Below are positions 8,527 through 16,980 of a DNA stretch of 64,000 nt, piece after piece (position 1 is the first letter of the stretch; every line of letters begins with the position of its first letter). The translations under genes were made by a program, and so were the position numbers. Origin of the DNA: Paenibacillus anaericanus (GTDB taxonomy: Bacteria > Bacillota > Bacilli > Paenibacillales > Paenibacillaceae). The stretch spans positions 360,536 to 424,535 of the forward strand of contig NZ_RZNY01000002.1 of assembly GCF_003994475.1 (NCBI RefSeq), in the 5' to 3' direction. Under the pieces are notes generated by a model, which had not been told where the DNA came from, ran no database searches, and saw only the letters and a list, made by a program, of their open reading frames with translations.

Positions 8527-9630
8527 ATGTTAAAAGTACAACATTTCCAAGTTTTTTCGCTCTTCACTTTGTATCTTGTAAGTTCTTTCGTCGCGTTCCT
8601 TGTGGGTCTTTTTATAGATCAGGGTCAATTCTCCACTCCTGTTGGGAGTTTGCTTGGAGGAGTTGCCACCTTGCTTCTGATTTATCCTGCATACAAAGTA
8701 ACCCTAGCTAGACCCCATCAATTTATTGCCCAATATGGACATCAATTAGTAGGCAAGGTTCCACATCTCATATTTATGTACATCATTATTATCGTTGCAT
8801 TAATTCTAGCTACAAGCAATCTGCGTGAGTTAGCTGACTTCCTAATTCTCGTGTATCTCTCTGGCACACCGGAATGGGTCATTGTTGGTACTTTCGGGCT
8901 CTGTATCGTTTACGCGATTCGCTCGGGTATACCTACTATTTTCCGCGCTGCTCAGGGAATTTTTATTATCAGTATAGGTGCGTTTCTGATCTTCCCCGTT
9001 TTAGTAAAACGAGAAGTCGAATACAATAGGCTTCCCGCTATGTTCACTCATCTTAATTTACATCAGGTTTTGGCTGGCGCTTTTAATATGACCACCCTTT
9101 TCGGAGCATTCTCATTCCTTTTTCTAGTCATTCCATATTTACAATCACCTGAAAAGACGTATCGCACCCTACTAAGTACCACATTAACTTCACTCATCAT
9201 AATTATGGCTCATCTCATTCCCATATTGCTCATTTTCGGTCCTGATTTGGCGAGCAATCTTACGTATCCCGACTTGGAGTTGATTCGCTCCATGCGTGCC
9301 GGATCTTTTATCGAGACGTTGGATCCAGTACTCATGATTCTGTGGTTAATATGTCTCTACGTCAAAATCAGCTTTATTTTATACATAGCAGTGATTTGCT
9401 TAACTCATATTACAGGTATGACAGACCCCAGACCGCTATGTCTGCCTAGCACTGCATTTTGCTGTATTTTGTCCATCTATTTCGCTAGGTCGCAGCCCGA
9501 ACTCAATCAATTCATGATTGGAGGTTTACCTCCACTACTCTTCTCAGTTGAATTTCTCATTCCCACTGTGTATTGGATAAGTCATCTCGTACGCAAAGAT
9601 CCTTCCTATAGCAAAGGACCACCAAACTAA
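8527..9630 (+). CDS. Spore germination receptor subunit B, APC-family permease (GerAB/GerKB family)
   Basis: The integral-membrane B subunit, a member of the amino acid/polyamine/organocation permease superfamily, thought to bind the germinant. About ten hydrophobic segments are visible. It begins MLKVQHFQVFSLFTLYLVSS, the family-typical first helix, and has 367 aa, the usual length. The ATG at 8527 follows GGAGGG by six bases; an in-frame start at 8491 lies inside the preceding small gene and lacks such a site. Last gene of the operon; a weak terminator overlaps its stop codon. Confidence 0.95.
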   Translation: MLKVQHFQVFSLFTLYLVSSFVAFLVGLFIDQGQFSTPVGSLLGGVATLLLIYPAYKVTLARPHQFIAQYGHQLVGKVPHLIFMYIIIIVALILATSNLRELADFLILVYLSGTPEWVIVGTFGLCIVYAIRSGIPTIFRAAQGIFIISIGAFLIFPVLVKREVEYNRLPAMFTHLNLHQVLAGAFNMTTLFGAFSFLFLVIPYLQSPEKTYRTLLSTTLTSLIIIMAHLIPILLIFGPDLASNLTYPDLELIRSMRAGSFIETLDPVLMILWLICLYVKISFILYIAVICLTHITGMTDPRPLCLPSTAFCCILSIYFARSQPELNQFMIGGLPPLLFSVEFLIPTVYWISHLVRKDPSYSKGPPN

Positions 9631-9644
9631 AACACTTGGTGGCC
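9616..9644 (+). terminator. Weak hairpin at the end of the germination operon
   Basis: CCACCAA (9619-9625) pairs with TTGGTGG (9636-9642), with an extra GG/CC pair outside a bulged A. The stop codon of the B-subunit gene sits in the loop. The following bases are A/T-rich but not a T-run, so termination efficiency is doubtful. Confidence 0.45.
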
Positions 9645-9664
9645 CCTAAACTATAAAAATAAAT

Positions 9665-10531
9665 TTATGGAGTAGTGCTAGGAATGCTTGTGCTACCACT
9701 GGTCAGCGATTCAACGTCGATAAATGGTGTGGCTCCACCCGTTACTGTAGGTAGATGTCCATCCCATTTCTCTACTGCTTTTTCTTGCACTTCAATTTGT
9801 TTCAATTGAACTAGTTCAGCCGTAACTTCTTGTTTCTTTAATTTCAAGGATTCCGCTTCGGCTTGGGCTTGAGCAATTTTCTGTTGTGCTTCAATCTCAA
9901 TCCGTTTCAAATCATTGCTGGCTTTGAGGGCCTGCTGCTGTGCAACCTGCTTCGCTTCAATCGACTGGTTAAACGCTTCAGAGAAGTTGAAATTAACAAT
10001 GTTCACTTCGCGAACGTTCAGATCATAAACAGCTAAACGCTTGGTTAGTTCTTCATTAATCTCACCGGCTACCTTATCACGTAAGGAGATCAATTCTTCC
10101 GCCTGATATCTTGCTGTTACCTCTTTTACAATTTCCTGAATGGCCGGATTAATTACAATGGTGTCGTAAGAACTCCCAATGTTATTCATTAACTTATAAG
10201 CCGAATCTTCATTAACCGAGAAATTCACAACAACATGTGTTGATACGGGCTGTAAATCCTTAGATGAAGCTGTCGTATCCGTCTCTGTCTTGGCAACTTG
10301 TGTATTCACCTGAATCACAGATTGGATAAATGGAAGTTTCAAATGAATACCAGGTTTTAGAACATTTTCGTTCAATTTACCGAACGTTTTGTACAACCCT
10401 ACATGCCCATATTGTATTTGGGTGACGCTACTCATCCCCACTATGGCCAGTACAAGAACAACCCCAATACTTGTGGCAATGCGCCCTACATTATTATTTT
10501 TCTTCGGATTCTGACTAGTTCCTGTCTCCAT
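9665..10531 (-). CDS. Prohibitin-like SPFH/band 7 membrane protein
   Basis: A 288-aa membrane-anchored SPFH protein. One hydrophobic segment (about 17-39) is followed by the band 7 core QIQYGHVGLYKTFGKLNENVLKPGIHLKLPF, NPAIQEIVKEVTARYQAEELISLRDKVAGEI and a long Ala/Gln/Glu-rich coiled coil (about 190-250). This arrangement is that of bacterial prohibitins rather than flotillins (no AEA-repeat tail). Such proteins form ring-like scaffolds in the membrane and often influence protease or lipid-domain organisation; nothing here shows a specific partner. No FtsH or NfeD gene lies alongside. Ribosome site GGGGGG precedes the ATG. Confidence 0.9.
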   Translation of the reverse strand: METGTSQNPKKNNNVGRIATSIGVVLVLAIVGMSSVTQIQYGHVGLYKTFGKLNENVLKPGIHLKLPFIQSVIQVNTQVAKTETDTTASSKDLQPVSTHVVVNFSVNEDSAYKLMNNIGSSYDTIVINPAIQEIVKEVTARYQAEELISLRDKVAGEINEELTKRLAVYDLNVREVNIVNFNFSEAFNQSIEAKQVAQQQALKASNDLKRIEIEAQQKIAQAQAEAESLKLKKQEVTAELVQLKQIEVQEKAVEKWDGHLPTVTGGATPFIDVESLTSGSTSIPSTTP

Positions 10532-10632
10532 TTCATATCCCCCCAGTAAAATTACTGCCCTGTTGTCGTATCGGCATTATGATTTAATACGGAACAATAT
10601 GGAAAAGGTAACAGAACTCCAGAACACTATTT

Positions 10633-11412
10633 TTATTTTTTTGATAGCGAGGCGCGATCATTCTTCCAACTTACATCTACAGGTAACTCAAAAAATTCCG
10701 ATAAGCACTCCTCATTCAATACATCTCGTGTCAATCCACTCATAAATACCTCACCCTGATGAAGAAGTAATGTATGTGTGAATATCGGTAGAATCTCTTC
10801 TGTATGATGAGTTACATATAGCATATGCGGCGCATGATTCTGATGGGCTAATTCGTCAATACTATCCAGTAGTTCTTCCTTGGAAATAAAATCAAGGCCG
10901 TTTGCTGCTTCATCCAAAATTAGCAGTCTTGGCGAAGACATTAATGCCCGTGCGATCAGCAGTTTCTGCTGCTCTCCCTGAGAACAGGTAACATATGAGC
11001 GATCTATCAAATGTCCGCATCGTAACTGCTTCATCAGCATCATGGCACGCTCATAGTCTTCCTCGCTTGGCTTGTCATAGAGACCAATGGACGCATACTT
11101 ACCGCTTACGACAAGATTTTGCGCTTTGTCTCCCCCGTGTAGTTTCTCTTGAAGAGAGGAGCTAACCCACCCGATTGATTTACGAAGCTCTCTTAGATCG
11201 ACATCACCAAATCTATGACCCAGAACGTTGATTTCTCCTGTCGTTGGCCAAATATATCCATTAAGCATATTTAGAAGTGTCGTTTTGCCTGATCCGTTTA
11301 GTCCGAATAAGGCCCAATGCTGCCCCACCTCAGCACTCCAATTAATGTCACTCAGAACCTTCTTACCATCACGAAGCCAAGTTATATTTTTCATTTCGAA
11401 TACATGATTCAT
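10633..11412 (-). CDS. ABC transporter ATP-binding protein (YlmA-like, orphan)
   Basis: A single ABC ATPase domain: Walker A GLNGSGKTTL, a variant signature CSQGEQQKLLIARAL in place of LSGGQ, Walker B RLLILDEAANGLD, and the switch His in YVTHHTEEI. The DEAANGLD phrase and the Ser-Gln-Gly-Glu signature are typical of the YlmA/ModF-like group of ABC ATPases. No permease gene is adjacent, so either it works with a distant partner or it is a soluble ABC protein. I chose ATG 11412; an in-frame ATG at 11484 would add 24 residues and would start close to the divergent GNAT gene. Confidence 0.82.
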   Translation of the reverse strand: MNHVFEMKNITWLRDGKKVLSDINWSAEVGQHWALFGLNGSGKTTLLNMLNGYIWPTTGEINVLGHRFGDVDLRELRKSIGWVSSSLQEKLHGGDKAQNLVVSGKYASIGLYDKPSEEDYERAMMLMKQLRCGHLIDRSYVTCSQGEQQKLLIARALMSSPRLLILDEAANGLDFISKEELLDSIDELAHQNHAPHMLYVTHHTEEILPIFTHTLLLHQGEVFMSGLTRDVLNEECLSEFFELPVDVSWKNDRASLSKK

Positions 11413-11540
11413 CCTGCTTGCCCCCCCGAAATTTACTGTTGTATTAAAGGCTACATCTCCTCTTTCCCATTTGTCAATTATCATTGTCGTATCTCTGATA
11501 AGTAAGATACAATCGATAGATAGGGAGAGTGATCATACAT

Positions 11541-12377
11541 ATGGAAACAACAGTAAATTGGGAAGAAGTTAGACAGTTACAATCCTTATGTGAAAAGCAT
11601 GACGGGATTACGCTAAAACTGAACTGGGATATCTTAAACATCCGTCCTAAGGGAGACAAGCAAGATCTGACTATCTATCGAGATGGTACTCTTGTAGCCT
11701 TTCTGGGAAGATATTCGTTCGGTAGCAAATTAGAAATCTGCGGGATGGTACATCCAGATCACCGTAGACAGGGCATTTTCTCCGATGTCATGCGATCTGC
11801 ATTGGACGATTGGGCGATCAATAATCATGCAGAGATACTACTTAACGCCCCGAGTAATTCAAATGCAGCCAAAGCATTCTTAAGTACGATATCATGTCAG
11901 TTCTCCTGTTCGGAGTACCAAATGAAATATAATCCGACAGGGGATACTCTGCCCCCCCATCTGGCTAAAGTTTATCTTCGTCCATCTGTGGATAGTGACC
12001 GGGAATTATTAATACAACTCGATGTCGAGGGGTTTGGAGAAACTCCGGAAGAAGCCGCTACCCAGTATTCCGAAGTGAGTCTACAAGATAACTACTCTCG
12101 CTATGACATGATCATCAAGGATGAGAAGCCCGTCGGAAAAATTAGGGTGATCCGAGATAAAGGGGAAAGTTGGATTTACGGCTTTGTTATTTCTAGCGCA
12201 GTGAGAGGGCAAGGCATCGGTAGCGATACTTTACGCCAAGTCATTGATCGAGAGCGTAACGAGGGTTATGATGTCTGGTTGGAAGTGGCATTAAGCAATC
12301 CCAATGCTCAAAAACTATACGAATCGGCTGGATTTCAGATCCTACAGGTACAAGATTACTATGTATTTACGAAGTAG
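11541..12377 (+). CDS. GNAT acetyltransferase with two GNAT domains
   Basis: About 278 aa containing two acyl-CoA-binding GNAT folds. The first carries MVHPDHRRQGIFSDVM (about residues 70-86) with the acetyl-CoA pyrophosphate loop R-R-Q-G-I; the second carries ISSAVRGQGIGSDTLRQV and ends LSNPNAQKLYESAGFQ, which is the standard C-terminal GNAT motif. Tandem GNAT proteins usually acetylate small amines, antibiotics or protein N-termini, but the substrate is not predictable. I used the ATG at 11541; a GTG at 11529 is possible, and neither has an ideal ribosome-site spacing. Divergent from the ABC gene. Confidence 0.85.
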   Translation: METTVNWEEVRQLQSLCEKHDGITLKLNWDILNIRPKGDKQDLTIYRDGTLVAFLGRYSFGSKLEICGMVHPDHRRQGIFSDVMRSALDDWAINNHAEILLNAPSNSNAAKAFLSTISCQFSCSEYQMKYNPTGDTLPPHLAKVYLRPSVDSDRELLIQLDVEGFGETPEEAATQYSEVSLQDNYSRYDMIIKDEKPVGKIRVIRDKGESWIYGFVISSAVRGQGIGSDTLRQVIDRERNEGYDVWLEVALSNPNAQKLYESAGFQILQVQDYYVFTK

Positions 12378-12395
12378 AACTGAAGTTCAACGTTT

Positions 12396-12430
12396 TAAAC
12401 AGTATGATTTACAGTAAATCTTACTGTTTA
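12396..12430 (+). terminator. Hairpin downstream of the GNAT gene
   Basis: AAACAGTA, one mismatch, then GATTTAC pairs with GTAAATC and TACTGTTT to form a long A/T-rich stem centred near 12412. The trailing TTTATC is only a weak T-run. It starts about 20 bp after the stop codon. Confidence 0.55.
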
Positions 12431-12433
12431 TCA

Positions 12434-12463
12434 TTGCCAATGCAAATGAAGTTGCGTTATACT
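12434..12463 (+). promoter_or_regulatory. Candidate sigma-A promoter for the methyltransferase/pseudouridine-synthase operon
   Basis: TTGCCA (12434-12439), an 18-bp spacer and TATACT (12458-12463) fit the housekeeping consensus. Transcription from here would give an untranslated leader of about 100 nt before the ATG at 12575. Confidence 0.55.
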
Positions 12464-12531
12464 GGCATGCTGTACGAAAAATAAGGTACAATAACAACCG
12501 AATGGTTTGATCTTAAGGGATCGCCCTATTG

Positions 12532-12553
12532 GAACGGCCCGGCCGTTCTTTAT
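12532..12553 (+). promoter_or_regulatory. Leader hairpin with short T-run just before the ribosome site
   Basis: GAACGGC (12532-12538), loop CCG, GCCGTTC (12542-12548), then TTTAT. It resembles a small intrinsic terminator placed between the promoter and the ribosome site of the methyltransferase gene. Smaller self-complementary segments (AACCgaatGGTT, GATC...GATC, GGGatcgCCC) precede it, so alternative folding of the leader is conceivable. Confidence 0.45.
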
Positions 12554-12574
12554 ATGGAAGGAAGGTTTAAATTA

Positions 12575-13438
12575 ATGTATGTAGCTAACGATTGGAAAGA
12601 TTACGAAATCATTGATACTGGAGACGGTGAGAAGCTGGAGCGTTGGAATGATGTGATTCTACGCCGACCTGACCCACAAATTATTTGGCCACATGGAGAA
12701 GCGAGCGGACAGTGGAATGATGTTCATGGCCACTATCACCGCAGTTCATCAGGTGGTGGTCAATGGGATATGAAAAAACAAACTCCAGAACGGTGGACGG
12801 TATCTTATGACCGCCTGAAGTTTTATATTCGTCCGACCAGCTTTAAACATACCGGTCTGTTCCCTGAACAAGCGGCAAACTGGCGCTGGATGATGGACAA
12901 GATTTCCGCTGCTAAGCGTCCGATCTCGGTGCTAAATTTGTTCGCCTACACAGGTGGTGCTACGGTAGCTGCTGCTTCCGCCGGAGCTTCGGTCGTGCAT
13001 GTCGATGCAGCTAAGGGCATGGTTCAATGGGCTAAGGAAAATGTTGCTCTATCCGGTCTCGAAGACAAACCCGTCCGTTTCATCACAGATGACGTCTTCA
13101 AGTTCGTACAACGAGAGCAGCGGCGGGGCAACCGCTATGACGCTATTATTATGGACCCTCCATCTTACGGACGTGGACCGAATGGTGAGATGTGGAAGCT
13201 GGAATCGAGTCTTTATCCGTTTGTGGAATCTTGCCTCTCCATCTTATCGGATCAACCACTCTTCTTCCTCATCAACTCCTATACGACCGGTATTTCACCA
13301 ACCGTATTACAGAACATGCTATCCATGACGGTCAAGAAGAAATATGGCGGACGTATTTCCGCTGGTGAGCTAGGCCTACCTATTACGAAATCAGGTCTTA
13401 ATCTTCCATGTGGTATTCTTGGCCGCTGGGAGGAATAG
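12575..13438 (+). CDS. Class I SAM-dependent methyltransferase (RlmI/RlmK-like, probable rRNA methylase)
   Basis: About 287 aa with a Rossmann methyltransferase core: ISVLNLFAYTGGATVAAASAGASVVHVDAAKGMVQWAKEN covers motifs I-II, and the catalytic or target-base motif IV is MDPPSYGRG. The RPxxFKHTGLFPEQAANW phrase is typical of the COG1092/PF10672 group, whose characterised members methylate 23S rRNA. No PUA domain is visible at the N-terminus. The ATG at 12575 follows GGAAGGAAGG; the upstream in-frame ATG at 12554 overlaps that site. The pseudouridine synthase gene starts three bases after its stop codon, so two RNA-modifying enzymes share an operon. Confidence 0.88.
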   Translation: MYVANDWKDYEIIDTGDGEKLERWNDVILRRPDPQIIWPHGEASGQWNDVHGHYHRSSSGGGQWDMKKQTPERWTVSYDRLKFYIRPTSFKHTGLFPEQAANWRWMMDKISAAKRPISVLNLFAYTGGATVAAASAGASVVHVDAAKGMVQWAKENVALSGLEDKPVRFITDDVFKFVQREQRRGNRYDAIIMDPPSYGRGPNGEMWKLESSLYPFVESCLSILSDQPLFFLINSYTTGISPTVLQNMLSMTVKKKYGGRISAGELGLPITKSGLNLPCGILGRWEE

Positions 13439-13441
13439 ACG

Positions 13442-14188
13442 GTGCAGTCCGACAATTCCTTTACAACGGGTCATCCGCAAATGAAGATTTTGTTTGAGGA
13501 TAATCATCTACTTGGTATAGAGAAGCCGGTAAATGTCCCTACACAAGAGGACGTAAGTGGGGATCCCGATCTCCTTAATCTGCTGAAGGCAGATATTAAA
13601 GAGCGGTATCAGAAACCCGGCAACGTCTATCTTGGCCTGGTACACCGTCTAGATCGACCAGTTGGCGGAGCCATGATATTCGCTAAGACATCCAAGGCAG
13701 CTTCGAGGTTGTCGGAAGCAGTACGTAGCCGCAACTTCGATAAGATCTACGTCGCTGTAGTCCGTGGTACACCACCTCAGGCTAAGGGGAGACTCATTCA
13801 TCATCTATTGAAGGATGAACGTACGAATACGGTATCTGTTGTTCCTAAAGGGACACCTAGTAGCAAAGAGGCAATCCTTGATTATTCAGTACTAGGTGCT
13901 TCTAGCTTAGACAATGAACTTACTCTGGTACGAGTTGAACTACTTACGGGGCGTTCTCATCAAATCCGCGTTCAAATGAACGCGATCGGCTGCCCGCTGT
14001 ATGGAGATCAGAAATACGGAGTAGCTCAGAATAAACCTGGTCAACAAATTGCTCTTTGGTCGCTTTATGTTGGTTTCCCTCATCCGGTAACCACAGAACA
14101 TGTGAAGCTGATCTCTCTTCCACCTCGTGAGCTTCCTTGGAATCGTTGGGAAGAGGAATTGTATACGAAAGCTTTAACCCAAAGCTAA
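13442..14188 (+). CDS. RluA-family pseudouridine synthase
   Basis: A 248-aa enzyme converting uridine to pseudouridine in rRNA or tRNA. HRLDRPVGGAMIFAKTSKAA contains the RluA family motif with the catalytic Asp at about residue 71, and LLTGRSHQIRVQMNAIGCPLYGDQKYG is the second conserved block. There is no S4 RNA-binding domain at the N-terminus, as in the shorter RluA/YhcT-like members. The GTG start follows GGAGG by eight bases. Co-transcribed with the upstream methyltransferase. Confidence 0.93.
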   Translation: MQSDNSFTTGHPQMKILFEDNHLLGIEKPVNVPTQEDVSGDPDLLNLLKADIKERYQKPGNVYLGLVHRLDRPVGGAMIFAKTSKAASRLSEAVRSRNFDKIYVAVVRGTPPQAKGRLIHHLLKDERTNTVSVVPKGTPSSKEAILDYSVLGASSLDNELTLVRVELLTGRSHQIRVQMNAIGCPLYGDQKYGVAQNKPGQQIALWSLYVGFPHPVTTEHVKLISLPPRELPWNRWEEELYTKALTQS

Positions 14189-14220
14189 ATAATAAATACT
14201 ATAAGTATCATGTAAAGTAC

Positions 14221-14263
14221 AAAAAGGACTAGACAAGGGGCTCCCCCTTGCTCAGTCCTTTTT
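14221..14263. terminator. Strong bidirectional terminator between convergent operons
   Basis: AAAAAGGACT pairs with AGTCCTTTTT, enclosing a second GC-rich stem AAGGGG/CCCCTT. A/T-runs flank both sides, so it can end both the plus-strand pseudouridine-synthase operon and the minus-strand ABC permease operon. Confidence 0.9.
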
Positions 14264-14290
14264 GTTATTTAGCACCCCTAAATCCCATTC

Positions 14291-15037
14291 CTACCGCACA
14301 TCTCTTCTCAAAGTTTGATGCACTATCACGCCGAGACATACGACCATAATCGCGCCGTTCTCCCATAACACCTGAGTAAGGGATAGCCCCTTAACCGAAT
14401 CATCGTACCACAAATATGGAAAAAAGGGGCCTCCAAAAGGAAGGTTGTTCAGATAGCTACTTTCTCCCCAGGCAAAAATCACAAACGTAAAGATGATGGA
14501 GGTTACCACGGGCAAAATTATATTTTTGCTTATCATGCTTAGGAGGAAAAATAGTGGAATAAGAGCTACTTGAAAAAGATAAGATAGCGATAAATTGATC
14601 ATGTTATCAACGATAATATGTCCCGGAATCCACTCCCCTTTTGCAAGCATAATCAACATATGACTAATAAGTGTATCGACTAGATTATATCCAAGTAGAA
14701 ATAGCGCGATTATGATTAATTTCGATGCAATAATAGTCAATCGATGCACAGGATAGGTAAATAGAACATTAAGTGTATTATCGCCATGTTCCCTAACCCA
14801 ACTGTAGGAAGAGATAACTGCAATTAACACTAGGCCTGCCATAAGAACAGAGAGCGATTTTTCATTGTCGAGATAATACGCCCAATTCCAATCTTGCGTC
14901 ACTATAGCCTCGAAATTGTTATCAGACATTTTAATTATAAAAAATAAAACCGGACATAACAACGCGAGACCCACTGTAGCTATAAAAGCTGCAGACTTTC
15001 TCAATTTTCTCCACTCGCAATACAACACCTCAATCAT
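14291..15037 (-). CDS. ABC-2 type permease of a Bcr/lantibiotic-immunity-like exporter
   Basis: A 248-aa membrane protein with six hydrophobic segments, beginning MIEVLYCEWRKLRKSAAF, the amphipathic start found in ABC-2 permeases of bacitracin and lantibiotic self-protection systems. Its start overlaps the stop of the upstream ATPase gene by four bases, so the two form one transporter. It probably exports or expels a membrane-active compound; the two-component genes just upstream fit a cell-envelope stress role. The compound is unknown. Confidence 0.85.
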   Translation of the reverse strand: MIEVLYCEWRKLRKSAAFIATVGLALLCPVLFFIIKMSDNNFEAIVTQDWNWAYYLDNEKSLSVLMAGLVLIAVISSYSWVREHGDNTLNVLFTYPVHRLTIIASKLIIIALFLLGYNLVDTLISHMLIMLAKGEWIPGHIIVDNMINLSLSYLFQVALIPLFFLLSMISKNIILPVVTSIIFTFVIFAWGESSYLNNLPFGGPFFPYLWYDDSVKGLSLTQVLWENGAIMVVCLGVIVHQTLRRDVR

Positions 15038-15942
15038 TTCTGTACTCCCCCCGTCAGTTTAACAAAATGATCTTCTAATGTTTCGGAGCAAAGCGACATT
15101 TCACTTACGATGACGCCGCCATCCAGCAGAGTCTTATTCAACATCCCCGTATCCTCCAACCGCTCATATACGCGGATGCGTCCCTTCTCCCATACCGTAT
15201 AATCTTTAATATGTAATTGTTGTTCCAAAATCCAAGTTGCTTTTCCATCGTTGTCCACCCGAATCTCGACATACGTTCGATTTCTACGCTGCAGCTCGGC
15301 GTAATCAAGCTGTTCAATCATCTTTCCGCCATGAATAATTCCGATTCGATTTACCATTTGTCCAATTTCCCCCAGAATATGACTGGAAATCATGATCGTC
15401 ATTGACCTTTTATTCCTTAATTCCAGCAGTAACTCGCGTGTCTCTCGTATTCCAATGGGATCTAATCCGTTTACTGGCTCATCCAGAATCAAACAATCAG
15501 GTCGATGTAACAGCGTCCTAGCGATTGCCAGTCTTTGTTTCGTACCTAAAGATAACTTCTTAACCTTCTGTTTCCCCATTCCCTCCATACCAACCAGTTT
15601 TAAATGTTCCTCGATCACGAACGAATCCGTAACTCCACACATTCGCCTATGAATATCCAAATTGTCCCAAACCGTCAAATTCGGATAGAAACCAGGCGTC
15701 TCAATCATTGAACCGATCCGGTTGAAAGACGCTGTTGAAGGATTCTCACCGAACCATTCAACAGTACCTCTAAGCGGCTTAATCAAGCCAAGAAGCATCC
15801 GAAATACCGTCGTTTTCCCCGCTCCATTCTGCCCAAGAAAACCGTATATATCTCCTTGTTCTACCTCTAGATTCACATCTTCGACAATCATTTTGTCGCC
15901 ATACTTCTTAGTTAATCCATTACTTCTAAGTACATATTTCAT
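15034..15942 (-). CDS. ABC transporter ATPase (BcrA-like)
   Basis: A 302-aa ATPase with Walker A GQNGAGKTTV, signature LSLGTKQRLAIARTL (Gly-Gln replaced as in many BcrA-like proteins), Walker B CLILDEPVNGLDP and switch His in SSHILGEI. The C-terminal ~90 residues (RNRTYVEIRVDNDGKATWILE...) form the extra domain seen in the bacitracin/lantibiotic-type ATPases. ATG 15942 follows GGAGG by seven bases; an in-frame ATG at 15969 lies before that site. The permease follows with a 4-nt overlap. Confidence 0.9.
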   Translation of the reverse strand: MKYVLRSNGLTKKYGDKMIVEDVNLEVEQGDIYGFLGQNGAGKTTVFRMLLGLIKPLRGTVEWFGENPSTASFNRIGSMIETPGFYPNLTVWDNLDIHRRMCGVTDSFVIEEHLKLVGMEGMGKQKVKKLSLGTKQRLAIARTLLHRPDCLILDEPVNGLDPIGIRETRELLLELRNKRSMTIMISSHILGEIGQMVNRIGIIHGGKMIEQLDYAELQRRNRTYVEIRVDNDGKATWILEQQLHIKDYTVWEKGRIRVYERLEDTGMLNKTLLDGGVIVSEMSLCSETLEDHFVKLTGGVQK

Positions 15943-15965
15943 TTCAAAACCTCCAAATTCTGAAA

Positions 15966-16004
15966 TCAAAAAGGATGATGCTATTATCTTACAGCCTCAT
16001 CCTT
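15966..16004 (-). terminator. Terminator-like hairpin between the kinase gene and the ABC exporter genes
   Basis: On the minus strand AAGGATGA and TCATCCTT pair around an inner GC/GC step and are followed by five T. It lies in the 105-bp gap between the histidine kinase stop and the ATPase start, with the ATPase ribosome site about 15 bases further. It may partly uncouple exporter expression from the regulators. Confidence 0.65.
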
Positions 16005-16047
16005 AACTTCTTCATTCAGTTACCTTACATCTATCTTAAATTAATTC

Positions 16048-16980
16048 TTATGGAATGAACCGTGACTTAGGTAAAGTAAAGAAGAATGATGTCCTCACAT
16101 GAGGTAGTGATGTTGCCCACAATTCCCCTCCATGTTTCTCTACCAATTTCCTAGCAATAGCTAGTCCTAACCCGCTTCCACCAAATGGACCACTACGAGA
16201 GGAGTCAACCGTGTATAAGCGATCAAAAATATGTAGTAAATTTCCCTCCGCTATTCCCGGTCCTTGATCCCACACTTCAATGAGTACCTCATTTTCCTTT
16301 TGAGACAGGGATAGTCCAATGACTCCACCCGTTGCACCGTATTTCAAACTATTCGATATTAAATTACCAATAATGCGTTCTACAGAAGTCCTGTCAGCAT
16401 TTACAAACAGTTCCTCGACCGGAAAACTGGCCACTGGCTCCGTACCTGCGACTACAAATTGAGATGCATAAGAGAGCCATATCTCCTTCACCATAACGGA
16501 CAAATTGATCTCCGCTCGTCTTAAATCCACTTCGTCGTCATCCAGTTTTGCCAGTTGAAAAAATGATTCCGTAAGTTCATACAACATATTCGCTTTGTTC
16601 CATACGATATCCATATATTGTTCACGCTCAACCACACTAATACTGCTGTCCTTACGCAGTACCTCCAAATAACCAAGCACAGAAGTTAGAGGTGTTCGCA
16701 GATCATGAGAAATGTTAGTTATTAGTTTCTTTCGCGCACTTTCCGATTTCTGAAAACCAGTCTCTGTCATTTGAAGTTGGTGAATTAATTCGTTTATTTC
16801 ATTGATTAACTGTCGAAAAGATTCATCGCGTGAGTGCGAGCGGATACGCAGATTGGGGTTACCATCTCTTGCCTGACTTAGTTGCGTAACAACCGTATGT
16901 AATCGCCTACGTGTGTGCCATAACATTATCCCAATACTCAGCAGCAAAGTCACTAGAACTGCCATTATGATGCTAATCAT
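16048..16980 (-). CDS. Sensor histidine kinase with one membrane segment
   Basis: A 310-aa kinase: a single N-terminal hydrophobic segment (about 1-21), a HAMP-like linker, the HisKA box ITNISHDLRTPLTSVLGYLE with phospho-acceptor His92, and a HATPase domain with NLISNSLKYGA (N box), DQGPGIAEGNLLHIFDRLY and GGSGLGLAIARKLVEKHGG. There is practically no extracellular domain, so the signal is probably perceived in or at the membrane or through the neighbouring ABC exporter, as in other intramembrane-sensing systems. Start overlaps the regulator stop by four bases. Confidence 0.92.
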   Translation of the reverse strand: MISIIMAVLVTLLLSIGIMLWHTRRRLHTVVTQLSQARDGNPNLRIRSHSRDESFRQLINEINELIHQLQMTETGFQKSESARKKLITNISHDLRTPLTSVLGYLEVLRKDSSISVVEREQYMDIVWNKANMLYELTESFFQLAKLDDDEVDLRRAEINLSVMVKEIWLSYASQFVVAGTEPVASFPVEELFVNADRTSVERIIGNLISNSLKYGATGGVIGLSLSQKENEVLIEVWDQGPGIAEGNLLHIFDRLYTVDSSRSGPFGGSGLGLAIARKLVEKHGGELWATSLPHVRTSFFFTLPKSRFIP

